A stretch of 60,124 bases of DNA, from NCBI GenBank assembly GCA_016933025.1, contig JAFGBT010000046.1, positions 1 through 60,124 of the forward strand. Direction: 5' to 3'. The position numbers and the translations under genes are program-made. The notes beneath the pieces were generated by a model. It was not told the DNA's origin. It saw nothing but the letters and a program-made list of their open reading frames with translations, and searched no databases. How positions within the stretch are numbered: position 1 is the stretch's first letter; the number at the start of each line of letters is the position of its first letter. This document shows positions 1 through 9,085 of this stretch, in pieces. Origin of the DNA: Spirochaetota bacterium (GTDB lineage Bacteria; Spirochaetota; UBA4802; UBA5550).

Positions 1-100
1 CACTGAGTGACAGGATGTCACGAATGCAGCAGCGTACACGGATGTACAAGCTGCTGCCTCCCACAGGGAGAGGGGAGAAGGTATCATATACATTTTCTTT

Positions 101-195
101 AAGCCCCCCTCTGGGGGGTTTGGGGGGACTCATGCCAAGAAGTATTGTATTGCACTTGAATCAAAGCCCCCCTCTGGAGGGCCGGGGTGGGGGTG
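101..195. repeat. Two copies of a C/G-run repeat downstream of the TonB receptor gene
   Basis: The string AAGCCCCCCTCTGG occurs at 101-114 and again from 165, each followed by runs of G (111-127 and 176-195). Read leftward, each copy can fold C-run against G-run just after the stop of the receptor gene, so the pair may act as a transcription end or be a dispersed intergenic repeat. The plus strand has four closely spaced G-runs at 176-195 that could also form a quadruplex. Positions 1-100 hold no convincing gene. Confidence 0.5.
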
Positions 196-196
196 T

Positions 197-2695
197 TTAC
201 AGCTTCGCCTCGAACCCGCCGTAAAACATGAAGCCGGGCCCCGGGTTGAAGGGGTCCGGGTTGTAGTCGTCGAGTATGTTCTTGAAGAGCACGTAGAGCG
301 TGAAGTGCTTCCATATCTCCTGGGAGACCCTGGCGTTCAAGCTGAACTGGTCGTGCAGCCGCACCGCGGTGAAAAACCTGCGTGAATAGTAAGCGGCGAA
401 CGACGACGTGTCCGCCGGCGGGCGCACCTGCTGGGCGTACATGATCTGGTCGATAAGCGCCGTCCCCCATATCCCGATGGCGGTGCCGGTCTTAAAGGCA
501 AAGCGCACGTCGGCGATCACCTGGTGGGCCGGCGTGTTTTCCATGTATTTCCCCTTGTTCACCGCCTCCTCCCAAGAGGTATCGCGGTTCCTCGCGTGCA
601 GGAAGGTGTAGGCAAGCGACGCCTCGATGTCAACAACACCCCCCACATCCTTTTTCCTGTACGATACCGCGGTCTCCATGCCATGCGAATCGATCCGGGA
701 GATGTTCACCGGCGGTTCTTCGCTTCCGGCAATTTTTTCTATCCGGTTCTTCACGATGCTGAAGAAGTAATCCGCGCCGATCTCGAGCGAGCCGTCAAGG
801 AGGTGGAACTGCGGCCCGGCGTTGAAGTTATGGGACCGCTCCGACTTGAGGCCGCGGTCGTAAAGCACATACGAGACCTTCTCGTACTCGCCGAGGGTCG
901 GGAAGCGGGTCTTCATGGAAAAGGCGCTCCTGAGGGTGAGGAGGTCCTTTACCGCGTCGAACACCAGCCCGGCCACCGGGTTGAAGGAGTCGCGGGTGCC
1001 CCAGATTGTCACGTTATCCTTTACCCGGTACGCATCGTAGAAAATATATCGGTACTCATCGTTCCGTGATTTATGCGTGGTAAAATCCTGCGCGTCATAG
1101 GAGACTCCGGCGGTTATCCTGAGCCGGTCCATAACCGAGATCTCATCCTCGAGCGCCACGGTCAGAAAGTGAGCCTTCAGGTAGTCGACCTTGTACTTCG
1201 ACGTACCGTAGTAGGTAACAACCTCCTGACATAGAAGCGGCGATACCGCCTTTTGCCGCGCATCGATCTCATCGGTCCGCCAGAGCACGGCCATGGAGAG
1301 CCGATTCCATGATGCTATTTTTACCGAGGGGTAAGCCTGCACGCCGTAGGACACGTAGGTCTTGTAGTCATACACCGGCTCGTAGTAGGACGCGTCCTTT
1401 GAAAGCACGGCGGGGGGGTCCTTTGCGTAAATATGGAGCTGATCGAGATAACCCTCCTCCTTCGCGTATGTCTGTGAATAGAATCCCTGCAATTTGAGAG
1501 TGAAAATCTTATGCTTGAATTTAAGATACGGCGAAACGCTGAAGGCGTATTTCTCCGGCCAGGCAAAGGAACGGTTCGCCAGTGCCGCCTTTTTCAGGTC
1601 TTTCGGGAGCGTGAAGTTGAATATCGGCTCTCTCCACCAGAGATTGTTGATCTTGTAGTCGCCGTAACAGCGGTTCTGATACGTGTTGGTATTGCCGGAG
1701 CCGTAGCTGAAACGCGCCGCGATTCCGACATCCAGCCTGTCGCCCAGCTCGTACCCGACACGGGCCGAGGTGTTGTATTTCCTGTAATCGCTGTGGTTCC
1801 ATCTCCCGGAATCGAAGAGATACTGCCACGGGCCGGGCACGTTCATGGTCGAGGGATCTGCCCCGAACACGTAATAGCGCACCAGCTTGTTGAACCAGTC
1901 GAGCCGTTTCGAGCGGGTAAGGCTTTTTGATGGATGATACCCGTCCGAGTTCTGCACCGACCCGGTGATCCAGCCGTAGAAATTCTTATACGGGCCGCCC
2001 ACTGCCGCGTCAAAGATATAGTTGTTGTAGAGGCCGTATTCCCCGCCGCCCTGGGCGAAGAGCTTCCGCGGCTTGCGCGACACGATGTTGATGGCCCCGA
2101 TTGCCCCGCCCGTGCCGTATAGCGCGGACGACACGCCCCGGTTCACATAGATGCGGGAGATGTTCTTGACCGTCAGGTCGGATATATCGATGTCGGTGGA
2201 AAACACATCGGCGATCGGCACGCCGTCAACCAGGATGGCGATCTTGTCCTGGTCGAAGCCGCGCATCTTCACCCGCATGTGCCCTTTCGTGTGCCCCTCC
2301 ACCTGCACGCCCGGCACCGTCACCAGGGCCTCGTCCAGCGTGCGGTTTCCGCGCGCCTTCAGGTCCTTCGCCTTCAGCTCAGTGGTCGTGGCGGCCCGGT
2401 CGATATGGGCGATCGATTCGCCCCTCACCACGATCTCGCCGATGGTGAAGACTCCGTGTTGCTTTGAAGTTTTCTCGCCTGGGCCTTTCTCTTCCTGCTT
2501 TTCGGCATCCGGCGCTTCGTCGGCTTTTTTCTCTTCCTTGTTTTCGTCAGCTTGGTCCTTCCCGGCCACATCGGACGGCCCGGGCTTCTGCGCAAACAAC
2601 GGCGGTGAAACCACGATGGAGATTGCTGCACACGCGGCAACAAACAAGACGCGCGCCTTCGCGCGCGTCGTTGGAATATACCTGGAGATCACCAT
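197..2695 (-). CDS. TonB-dependent outer-membrane receptor (first of two paralogues)
   Basis: This 832-residue protein is a TonB-dependent receptor, which moves a scarce ligand across the outer membrane with energy from TonB-ExbBD. A signal peptide ends near residue 35 (LFA/Q). A very charged Glu/Lys linker covers about 37-80, the plug domain begins near 84 (FTIGEIVVRGE) and contains ILVDGVPI and SALYGTGGAIGAINIV, and a beta-barrel fills the rest. There is no N-terminal STN signalling domain. The C-terminal stretch NILDDYNPDPFNPGPG is almost identical in the paralogue at 4665, so the two share an origin. The gene starts 18 bases after the end of the repeat lipoprotein gene and is probably co-transcribed with it. 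The ligand cannot be read from sequence. Confidence 0.93.
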   Translation of the reverse strand: MVISRYIPTTRAKARVLFVAACAAISIVVSPPLFAQKPGPSDVAGKDQADENKEEKKADEAPDAEKQEEKGPGEKTSKQHGVFTIGEIVVRGESIAHIDRAATTTELKAKDLKARGNRTLDEALVTVPGVQVEGHTKGHMRVKMRGFDQDKIAILVDGVPIADVFSTDIDISDLTVKNISRIYVNRGVSSALYGTGGAIGAINIVSRKPRKLFAQGGGEYGLYNNYIFDAAVGGPYKNFYGWITGSVQNSDGYHPSKSLTRSKRLDWFNKLVRYYVFGADPSTMNVPGPWQYLFDSGRWNHSDYRKYNTSARVGYELGDRLDVGIAARFSYGSGNTNTYQNRCYGDYKINNLWWREPIFNFTLPKDLKKAALANRSFAWPEKYAFSVSPYLKFKHKIFTLKLQGFYSQTYAKEEGYLDQLHIYAKDPPAVLSKDASYYEPVYDYKTYVSYGVQAYPSVKIASWNRLSMAVLWRTDEIDARQKAVSPLLCQEVVTYYGTSKYKVDYLKAHFLTVALEDEISVMDRLRITAGVSYDAQDFTTHKSRNDEYRYIFYDAYRVKDNVTIWGTRDSFNPVAGLVFDAVKDLLTLRSAFSMKTRFPTLGEYEKVSYVLYDRGLKSERSHNFNAGPQFHLLDGSLEIGADYFFSIVKNRIEKIAGSEEPPVNISRIDSHGMETAVSYRKKDVGGVVDIEASLAYTFLHARNRDTSWEEAVNKGKYMENTPAHQVIADVRFAFKTGTAIGIWGTALIDQIMYAQQVRPPADTSSFAAYYSRRFFTAVRLHDQFSLNARVSQEIWKHFTLYVLFKNILDDYNPDPFNPGPGFMFYGGFEAKL

Positions 2696-2713
2696 TACTG
2701 CTGCCGCTCCCTG

Positions 2714-3340
2714 TTATGGCTCCAGCGCATTGCTTGATCCGATCTGGTGCGTATCATCAAATGACACGCCCGTGGCGGTAGCTGCGCCCGATATGGAAAC
2801 CGTAGTTGCCGCTGCAGATGAGCCGGTATTATCATACAGGATATACCGGTCGTACCTGTTGTCAGGATTAGTACCGGATGCATAGTCATAAAAAACCAGC
2901 ATGAAGTAATTCCCTGGCGCAATACTCGGAATTGAAATATCCGATGCAACGCCGACTGTCGCCGGCGCGGCGGTCACCCCCGTATATGCCGGTGTTGGAG
3001 TCCGGCTTGCCGTCGGACGGCTCGTATATAAATAGACGTAGATATTGCCCGTTCCCGTATCAAAGGCCGTACCGTTGTATGTGGCCGTTACCGTCAATGA
3101 CGCAGGCTGTAAAAAAGCCCTGCCGCTCTGGATCTGGTAGTCGTCTCCAAAGGTAATCCCCGAAAGGGTCTGATCACCCACCACCGCATACAAATCGGCA
3201 TCAGCGGTCAGTCCCGCGGAATCGTATAGCACATAGCGATCATACCTGTTTGCCTCGTCGACCGTGCTGGCATAGTCATAATACACCATAACATAATAAT
3301 TTCCGGGGATAACGTTTGGTATAGTAATATCTTCAGCCAC
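2714..3340 (-). CDS. Repeat surface lipoprotein, C-terminal fragment after a frameshift
   Basis: This frame continues the lipoprotein that starts at 4398. It holds the second half of repeat 3 (about VTVGVAEDITI to the end of that unit) and the whole of repeat 4, and ends in NALEP. Each unit of about 125 residues runs from LTVTATYNGT through KIYVYLY-like and FYDYA-like strands to a DRYILYD and FDDTYQ-like end. The GTG at 3340 is only the first start codon in the open frame. It lies inside a repeat unit with no ribosome site or signal peptide, so independent translation is unlikely. Adding one base at the C-run 3376-3378 joins it to the upstream part and gives a protein of about 561 residues. 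Confidence 0.6.
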   Translation of the reverse strand: MAEDITIPNVIPGNYYVMVYYDYASTVDEANRYDRYVLYDSAGLTADADLYAVVGDQTLSGITFGDDYQIQSGRAFLQPASLTVTATYNGTAFDTGTGNIYVYLYTSRPTASRTPTPAYTGVTAAPATVGVASDISIPSIAPGNYFMLVFYDYASGTNPDNRYDRYILYDNTGSSAAATTVSISGAATATGVSFDDTHQIGSSNALEP

Positions 3341-4398
3341 CCCGACTGTAACGGCGCCGGCGAATCTGGCGTTGACCCGAGTGCATTGTACAGGTGCACG
3401 AGGATTTTTCCGGAGCCGGTATCATACCCGGTACCTGTATAAGTCGCGTTTACGGTCAGCGTGTAGGTTGCTGATGGCGTCATGTAGAGACTCCCCGGCT
3501 GGAGGGTATAGTCATCGTTAAAAGCGACTCCGGTTATGTCCATATTGTCGGTTATTGAAACAGTAGACGCATTGCCGGTATAGGCAGTGCTGTTGTAAAT
3601 TACATACCGGTCGCCTTCGCTGTCTGCGTTGGCCCCGCCGGCGTAATCGTAGAATACCACAAGGTAATAGTCATCCGGCACGATGCTGGCTATGGTTACG
3701 GTGTCTTCTACGCCCACGGAGACGGCAGCAGCCGTCGATCCGGAATAGACGGGAGCGGATGGCGTGCGGGTCCCGGTCCCAAGCGTGTTATAAAGATATG
3801 CGTGGATTCTGCCGGTACCGCCGGAAGCCGGCGTGCCGTTATAGGTCGCATGGACCGTGAGTGAATATGTTGCCGGGTCAGGTACGAACAACGCACCGCT
3901 ACCATCTAATTGATAAGTATCATCAAAACTTATATCGGATATAGCTGCACTGCCTGAAACGGTAATCTTTGATGCCGCGCCTGCATAAGGCGTGTTATTA
4001 TATAGAATATACCTGTCGGTTTTATTAGCGGGATTGTCGCCTCCTTTATAATCATAGAATACCAGCATGTAGTATTCTCCATCCCTGAGACCGGTAAGAG
4101 TAATCGTTTCTTCCACACCGCCTATCGTTGCGGATTCTGTGAAACCTTCATACAGCACACCGGTTCTTGCTGATGTCCCGAGTGAAGAATAAAGATAAAC
4201 ATATATTTTTCCAGTCCCATCACTTACACCATCCTCATCCGCCTTCGGGGTCCCATTATACGTCGCCGTCACCGTTAATGTCGAATTGCCAAGCAACGCA
4301 AGGATGGGAAGCGGGTTTATCTCGTTGCCCTTGTCATCCTTACATCCGATAAAAGCCAATACTATACCAATAAAAGACAGCAGCAGAATCTTTTTCAT
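3208..4398 (-). CDS. Repeat surface lipoprotein, N-terminal part (frameshifted gene)
   Basis: The start at 4398 is set by a strong GGAGGG ribosome site; the longer open frame to 4458 has none. Residues 1-19 form a lipoprotein signal peptide with the box AFIGC, so Cys19 should be lipidated. Then come tandem units of about 125 residues, each beginning with a LTV.ATYNGT strand and containing YYxLVFYDYxGG and DRYxxYN motifs. These look like beta-sandwich repeats of a surface or periplasmic binding protein; I do not recognise the family. In repeat 3 the frame breaks at the three-C run 3376-3378, and the real continuation is the fragment 2714-3340. Two open repeat units precede the break. It lies directly upstream of a TonB receptor gene, so a ligand-capture role for that receptor is plausible but inferred. 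Confidence 0.7.
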   Translation of the reverse strand: MKKILLLSFIGIVLAFIGCKDDKGNEINPLPILALLGNSTLTVTATYNGTPKADEDGVSDGTGKIYVYLYSSLGTSARTGVLYEGFTESATIGGVEETITLTGLRDGEYYMLVFYDYKGGDNPANKTDRYILYNNTPYAGAASKITVSGSAAISDISFDDTYQLDGSGALFVPDPATYSLTVHATYNGTPASGGTGRIHAYLYNTLGTGTRTPSAPVYSGSTAAAVSVGVEDTVTIASIVPDDYYLVVFYDYAGGANADSEGDRYVIYNSTAYTGNASTVSITDNMDITGVAFNDDYTLQPGSLYMTPSATYTLTVNATYTGTGYDTGSGKILVHLYNALGSTPDSPAPLQSGWLKILLYQTLSPEIIMLWCIMTMPARSTRQTGMIAMCYTIPRD

Positions 4399-4569
4399 AT
4401 CACCCTCCCTCGGAGTGTCGTGTTTAATAAATACGAACAGGGTTTTCCGGGAATTCAATATGTCAATGATAAATTGTAATTATTTGTTATTAAAAATTTT
4501 ATTTTATACTGGCATGACGATTTGATGATATTTTTTATTACTTATCACTACAATTTATAACTAATACTC

Positions 4570-4598
4570 TTGACAAATAACCCCCCGAATTCACCATT
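4570..4598 (+). promoter_or_regulatory. Possible promoter of the rightward TonB receptor gene
   Basis: TTGACA at 4570-4575 is a perfect -35 box. The -10 region is poor (ACCATT at 17 bases or CATTAG at 19), so a regulator may be required. It sits about 65 bases upstream of the start at 4665. On the other strand of this shared 266-base gap, another TTGACA lies upstream of the lipoprotein gene, also next to a GAATTC sequence, so the two sides may be co-regulated. Confidence 0.35.
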
Positions 4599-4664
4599 AG
4601 AACAAAATACGAATAACAGGCGAATGGCAGTTTTGTCATCGAGCCTATTAAACGAGGAGGGTCT

Positions 4665-7169
4665 ATGAAAAAAATCATTATCTGTCTCATTGCACTTTCC
4701 CTATCAGCCATGATTGCCATTCCGGGAGGCGCCCAGGCGGCACCGGCCGACGACCAGGCCGCCGTGGAACAGCCCGCCGAAGAGCAGAAGGAAGTCGAGA
4801 AAAAGAAGTCCGATGTCTACACCGTCGGCGAGATTATCATCCGCGAAAAGGCGATCGCCAACGTGGAGGACGCGTCGACAACCACCGAGCTGTCGGCCGA
4901 AAGCCTGAAGTCCCGGTCGGAGCACACTCTCGACCAGGCGCTCCAGACCGTGCCCGGCATGCTGGTCAAGCAGGGCCGGAAGGGGCAGATGAACTTCGAC
5001 ATGCGCGGTTTCGGGCACAACACCGTGGCCCTGCTGGTCGACGGCCTCCCCTTTGAAGAGGTGTACGACGGCGGCGGCGGAGACATATCCCGTATACTCG
5101 TCATGAACGCCTCGAAGATCGTCGTCAACCGCGGCACTTCGTCCGCGCTCTACGGATCGCGGGGCGCCTTCGGCGCGATCAACGTGATAACGAAAAAACC
5201 GGATCGCCTCAATTTCAAGGGAACCACCGAATTCGACCAGTACGGCGGGTTCACCGTGAACGCGTCCGGCGGCGCATCGATCAAGAACTTCTATTTCTGG
5301 CTCGGCGCCTCGGCCATAAAAAGCAACAGCTACAATATTTCCAGCCGTCTCGGAAGATCTACCAGGCTCCGTTGGATGAACCGCCTGCTCCCCTGGTATG
5401 TGTACGCCATTGCCGATACAACCAACCATCCGGATTGGACCTACGACCCCTACAACCCGATTGATTCATTTTTTACCATTGAAGGAATTGAATACACTCT
5501 CGATGACCGCAGGTGGAACCATACAGAATCCATGAAATACTACGCTTCGGGAAAGGCAGGTTACGCGGTCAACGACAACATTGAATTCGGCGTTTCGGCG
5601 TCATACTACCAGGGAGAGATGAGCTTCAACGGCTTTGAGCCTAGCAATTGCTCGTCATACATTCAGAACGGTTCATGGGAAGATCCCGATTATGACGGCA
5701 TGCTCAACAACCGCGCCTGGAGATGGCCCAAGGACTACCGGGTCAACGTGGCCCCCTACCTTGCCCTCGAATTCGGCGATTTTTACATGAAGGCGATGTA
5801 CTACTTTACCAGGCAGGCGAACGTGCTCGAGGGATGGACGAACCAGGCGCAAACCCGCATGTTCGACATGGGGAAAATGTCAGAGCACAACGAAACGAGC
5901 CACGGCTTGTATGTGTACCCCTCGTATAAATTCACATCATGGAACAAGCTGAACGCTTCCATACACTACCGCATCGACCAATTCTTGAAATACAAAAAAC
6001 GGCCCGCCGCATACGCAGGAGGCCCGGGATCAGCGCCAAAATACGACACGCCGTGGTTCAAAACAGCCGAGATGTCGGCAAAATATATCGATGTCGCGCT
6101 CGAGGATGAATTCAAATTCGATACAGCCGCAGGCGGTCTCCGCTTCTCTCTCGGCATATCCTATGACGCGCAAATGCTTTCGAAAAACCGCGGAGGACGC
6201 TATAATCTTGACGGATGGGAAGATGTCACCGGGTTTATGCGGCCTCGCCAGAAACCGGAGAGCACCGCCCTTATATGGGGCACGGGCGACGGGTTCAACC
6301 CGGTCTTCGCCCTCGTGTACGAGCCGGTCAAGGACATGCTCAAGATCAGGGGCACCCTCTCTCAAAAGACAAAATTCCCGACCCTGCACAATTATTCCAA
6401 CACATCGGATTACATAGAAGACTATTATCTGGAAAATCCGGCGCTTCTGCCTTTCGTGATCAAGCTGAACGAGATCAAGCCGGAAACATCGTACAACGCA
6501 AACGCCGGGTTCGAGCTCGACCTGTTTGAAAAGGCCCTGAACCTGAGAGGGGACTACTTCTATGCCTTTTATAGAAACAAAATTGAAGCAGTCGCCGATC
6601 CAAACACCGAGGTCGGCTCCGAGCGCGCTGTTAACATAAAAGGACGCGAGGTGCACGGCGCGGAGGGAACAATCACCGCCACGGTAGGCAAAGACCTTTT
6701 AAAAGTCCTTGAGATGAAACCCTCGGCCACCTACGTGTTCACGCACGCGCGCGACTGGTACGACGCGCCAGTAGTTAAGGGAACGACCGTTGCTGAAACT
6801 CCGGCTCACCAGGTCATACTTCAGCTTGCGCTCGACTTCATAACCGGAACTGGTTTGAATCTCTGGACCAACGGCCAGTTCAACCAGTCTATATACGTTC
6901 AGCAAATACCTACAATCGTAGAATATTTACCGGTACCTCCGGGAGATGATCCTCTACCAGTTTATTTGACTCCATTCTACTCAACAAAAATGTACACGAC
7001 CAAAAAGCTCCACGATCCCTTCATGTTCAACATCAGGGTATCGCAGAAGATCGTCGATCACTTCGAGCTCTGGGTCATGTGCAAGAACATTCTCGACGAC
7101 TACAACGCCGACCCGTTCAACCCGGGCCCGGGCAGGACCTTTTATTTCGGCGCGGACGCCGAGTTTTAA
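4665..7169 (+). CDS. TonB-dependent outer-membrane receptor (second paralogue)
   Basis: This 834-residue receptor is a paralogue of the one at 197-2695, transcribed the other way. A signal peptide ends near residue 25 (AQA/A), a short charged linker follows, and the plug begins near residue 52 (VYTVGEIIIREK) with LLVDGLPF and SALYGSRGAFGAINVI. The barrel ends in the C-terminal phenylalanine expected for BAM recognition (GADAEF). The start has an excellent site, GAGGAGG about 6 bases upstream. Like its partner it lacks an STN domain. The two receptors differ most in the barrel, which suggests related but distinct ligands. It is followed by a clear terminator. Confidence 0.94.
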   Translation: MKKIIICLIALSLSAMIAIPGGAQAAPADDQAAVEQPAEEQKEVEKKKSDVYTVGEIIIREKAIANVEDASTTTELSAESLKSRSEHTLDQALQTVPGMLVKQGRKGQMNFDMRGFGHNTVALLVDGLPFEEVYDGGGGDISRILVMNASKIVVNRGTSSALYGSRGAFGAINVITKKPDRLNFKGTTEFDQYGGFTVNASGGASIKNFYFWLGASAIKSNSYNISSRLGRSTRLRWMNRLLPWYVYAIADTTNHPDWTYDPYNPIDSFFTIEGIEYTLDDRRWNHTESMKYYASGKAGYAVNDNIEFGVSASYYQGEMSFNGFEPSNCSSYIQNGSWEDPDYDGMLNNRAWRWPKDYRVNVAPYLALEFGDFYMKAMYYFTRQANVLEGWTNQAQTRMFDMGKMSEHNETSHGLYVYPSYKFTSWNKLNASIHYRIDQFLKYKKRPAAYAGGPGSAPKYDTPWFKTAEMSAKYIDVALEDEFKFDTAAGGLRFSLGISYDAQMLSKNRGGRYNLDGWEDVTGFMRPRQKPESTALIWGTGDGFNPVFALVYEPVKDMLKIRGTLSQKTKFPTLHNYSNTSDYIEDYYLENPALLPFVIKLNEIKPETSYNANAGFELDLFEKALNLRGDYFYAFYRNKIEAVADPNTEVGSERAVNIKGREVHGAEGTITATVGKDLLKVLEMKPSATYVFTHARDWYDAPVVKGTTVAETPAHQVILQLALDFITGTGLNLWTNGQFNQSIYVQQIPTIVEYLPVPPGDDPLPVYLTPFYSTKMYTTKKLHDPFMFNIRVSQKIVDHFELWVMCKNILDDYNADPFNPGPGRTFYFGADAEF

Positions 7170-7181
7170 TCCTCCATACAG

Positions 7182-7217
7182 GCCGCGTGGTGTTGTTCCG
7201 CGCCACGCGGCTTTTTT
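7182..7217 (+). terminator. Rho-independent terminator after the second TonB receptor
   Basis: GCCGCGTGG at 7182-7190 pairs perfectly with CCACGCGGC at 7203-7211 and is followed by six T. It begins 12 bases after the receptor stop codon and separates that gene from the lipoprotein gene at 7264. Confidence 0.9.
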
Positions 7218-7263
7218 ACTTTTCCGCAAGATAACCAAAACACGGACAACAAGAGGCCGACTC

Positions 7264-8325
7264 ATGAAAAAACCGAAGAAAATCATACTCTGCACACTAT
7301 CCCTCTCCTGTCTTATCGCTATCACCGCATGCGGAAAGAAGCTCTCCGACATCATGACGGTCACCGGCGCGACGCCGCTCGCGCTCCGGGAGTCGGTGCC
7401 TTCAGGCAGGTCCATCGTCATCACCGGCATGGTCAAGAAGGAGTACAACCTGTCGTCATACGCGCTCAACAAGTTCGCGACCGTCCGTGTCCGGACCAGG
7501 GAGGTCTCGCCAAGCGGGGAATTCGAGGGTGCCTACGTGTACACCGGCATTCCCCTCTACAACATACTCGAAGGGGTCACGCCGGAGAAGCCGAAGACCG
7601 CGCCGTTCGACCGGCCCCTCGACATGGTCGTGGTCCTGCATTCGGCATCCGGGAAAACCGCCCGCTTCAGCTACGGCGAATTGATCTTTACGGACGACCG
7701 GCACCCCTGCACCCTCGCCTTCCATCGCAGGCAGGTGCTCCCGAGCAAGGACCCGGACAAGTACACGAAGAACAGGCATAAAGGCGACCTCGAGGGGCTC
7801 AGGCTCATCTGCCCGCGAGACCCGGACACGGCTCGCTATCTCGACGACGTGACGAAGATGACCCTCGAGGTCCTGAAAACGCCGGACGACCTCCTCCCGG
7901 TCATGAAGAAGGGGGCGAAATGCTCGTCAGACGGCATCTCCGCGGTCCAAAACGGTACCGCGAAGCCGGTCGTGTTCGAAGGCGTCGAGCGGAGTAAAAC
8001 CTCGGACTGGGTCCGCATCGGCCACGGGCAGGGATACAAGGGAATTTCGAGCGCCGGGGGGTACGATCTCCGATCGTTTTTGAAAAAGAATTTCAAAAAC
8101 TGCGGGCCGGACAATTTCTTCCTGTTCGTGGCCTGCGACGGATACCGGGTGCTGTTTTCCGGGCGAGAAATATTCGGGTCGGCCGATGGGGCGTCATACA
8201 TGATCGTCGATTCCCTGAACGGTAAAGACGCCCGTGGAAAATACATGCTCGCGCCGGTGGCCGACTACTTCGTCGACCGCGACGTGTGGGGACTCACGCA
8301 CATCGTCATGCTCGACGGCAAGTGA
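7264..8325 (+). CDS. Lipoprotein with two molybdopterin-oxidoreductase-like domains
   Basis: This 353-residue protein has a lipoprotein signal peptide with box ITAC (Cys23). Two segments resemble the sulfite-oxidase-type molybdopterin-binding fold: about residues 45-200 (ITGMVKKEYNLSSYAL, GVPLYNILEG-like YTGIPLYNILEGV) and about 235-350 (YDLRSFLKKNF, FLFVACDGYRVLFSG). The repeat of this half-fold inside a lipid-anchored protein is unusual. I cannot pick out an obvious molybdenum-ligand cysteine, so it may bind a different ligand or act structurally. It begins an operon with CcsA-like and ResB-like genes (12-base spacing to the next start), so it probably works at the envelope with heme or redox partners. 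The family call is moderate; the function is unknown. Confidence 0.65.
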   Translation: MKKPKKIILCTLSLSCLIAITACGKKLSDIMTVTGATPLALRESVPSGRSIVITGMVKKEYNLSSYALNKFATVRVRTREVSPSGEFEGAYVYTGIPLYNILEGVTPEKPKTAPFDRPLDMVVVLHSASGKTARFSYGELIFTDDRHPCTLAFHRRQVLPSKDPDKYTKNRHKGDLEGLRLICPRDPDTARYLDDVTKMTLEVLKTPDDLLPVMKKGAKCSSDGISAVQNGTAKPVVFEGVERSKTSDWVRIGHGQGYKGISSAGGYDLRSFLKKNFKNCGPDNFFLFVACDGYRVLFSGREIFGSADGASYMIVDSLNGKDARGKYMLAPVADYFVDRDVWGLTHIVMLDGK

Positions 8326-8337
8326 AAGGAGGCGCGG

Positions 8338-9084
8338 ATGTTCACTACCAACAATAACATCTATCTGTACATCGCCGCCGGCTGCTTCGCGGCCTCGTTC
8401 GCTCTTTACCTCTTAAAGGCGCGGGCGTCGGGACTCTTCGCGCTCATCGCCGGGTTCTGCCTCTATTCTCTGTATCTGGCGGGGCGGGCGTGGATACCGG
8501 GGATGTTCCTGCCGAACCCGATGGTCGAGGGGCCGTACCTCCTCCCCTGGTGCATCGGCGTCATCGCGCTCGTGATGGCGGTCGGCCGGCATGAACGATG
8601 GGGCATTGCTCTTGTCCCGCTCCTTTTGTTCACCGCGTTCGCCCTCGTCTACGCGCGGGGGATCATTCCCCCGACGCCGAACAAGCTGACGCCGTGGCTG
8701 GTCGCCTTTTTCGTCCCGGAGGTGTTCGCGCACGCCTGCTTCTACTGCGGCGCGGTGTTCGCGGCCATTCTCCTCGCAGGACGCGACAGGACGGAGACAT
8801 TCCACAAGCTGCTGGTCTGGGGCTTTGTGCTTTACTCCGTGGCCCAGGTGACCGGCGCGATCTGGTGCTTTCTCGGATGGGGCAACACCTTCCAGTGGGG
8901 GCCCCGCCACATGAGCTCCGCGGCGACATGGCTTATCTTTGCCGCGTATCTTCATCTGAAATACATCCCCGGATGGAACGTCAGGCGCAGGGCCTGGTTC
9001 GCGATCGCCGCCGCGCTGGTCGTGCTCGCGGTGACCAACAGCTCCTACCTGCATGAAATGAACTTCCCGCGCATTGGAGGCTGA
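8338..9084 (+). CDS. CcsA-like cytochrome c biogenesis membrane protein
   Basis: A 248-residue integral membrane protein with about eight helices. Residues 176-208 (WCFLGWGNTFQWGPRH and then TWLIFAAYLHLKY) match the tryptophan-rich WWD region of CcsA/CcmC heme-handling proteins, although the usual aspartate after the last tryptophan is replaced by Gly-Pro. Histidines 132, 191 and 206 are candidate heme ligands. CcsA normally works with ResB/Ccs1 to carry heme across the inner membrane and attach it to apocytochromes, and a ResB-like gene follows directly, its start 1 base after this stop. No CxxCH cytochrome is encoded nearby, so the substrate lies elsewhere or the pair has a modified role. 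Confidence 0.75.
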   Translation: MFTTNNNIYLYIAAGCFAASFALYLLKARASGLFALIAGFCLYSLYLAGRAWIPGMFLPNPMVEGPYLLPWCIGVIALVMAVGRHERWGIALVPLLLFTAFALVYARGIIPPTPNKLTPWLVAFFVPEVFAHACFYCGAVFAAILLAGRDRTETFHKLLVWGFVLYSVAQVTGAIWCFLGWGNTFQWGPRHMSSAATWLIFAAYLHLKYIPGWNVRRRAWFAIAAALVVLAVTNSSYLHEMNFPRIGG

Positions 9085-9085
9085 C

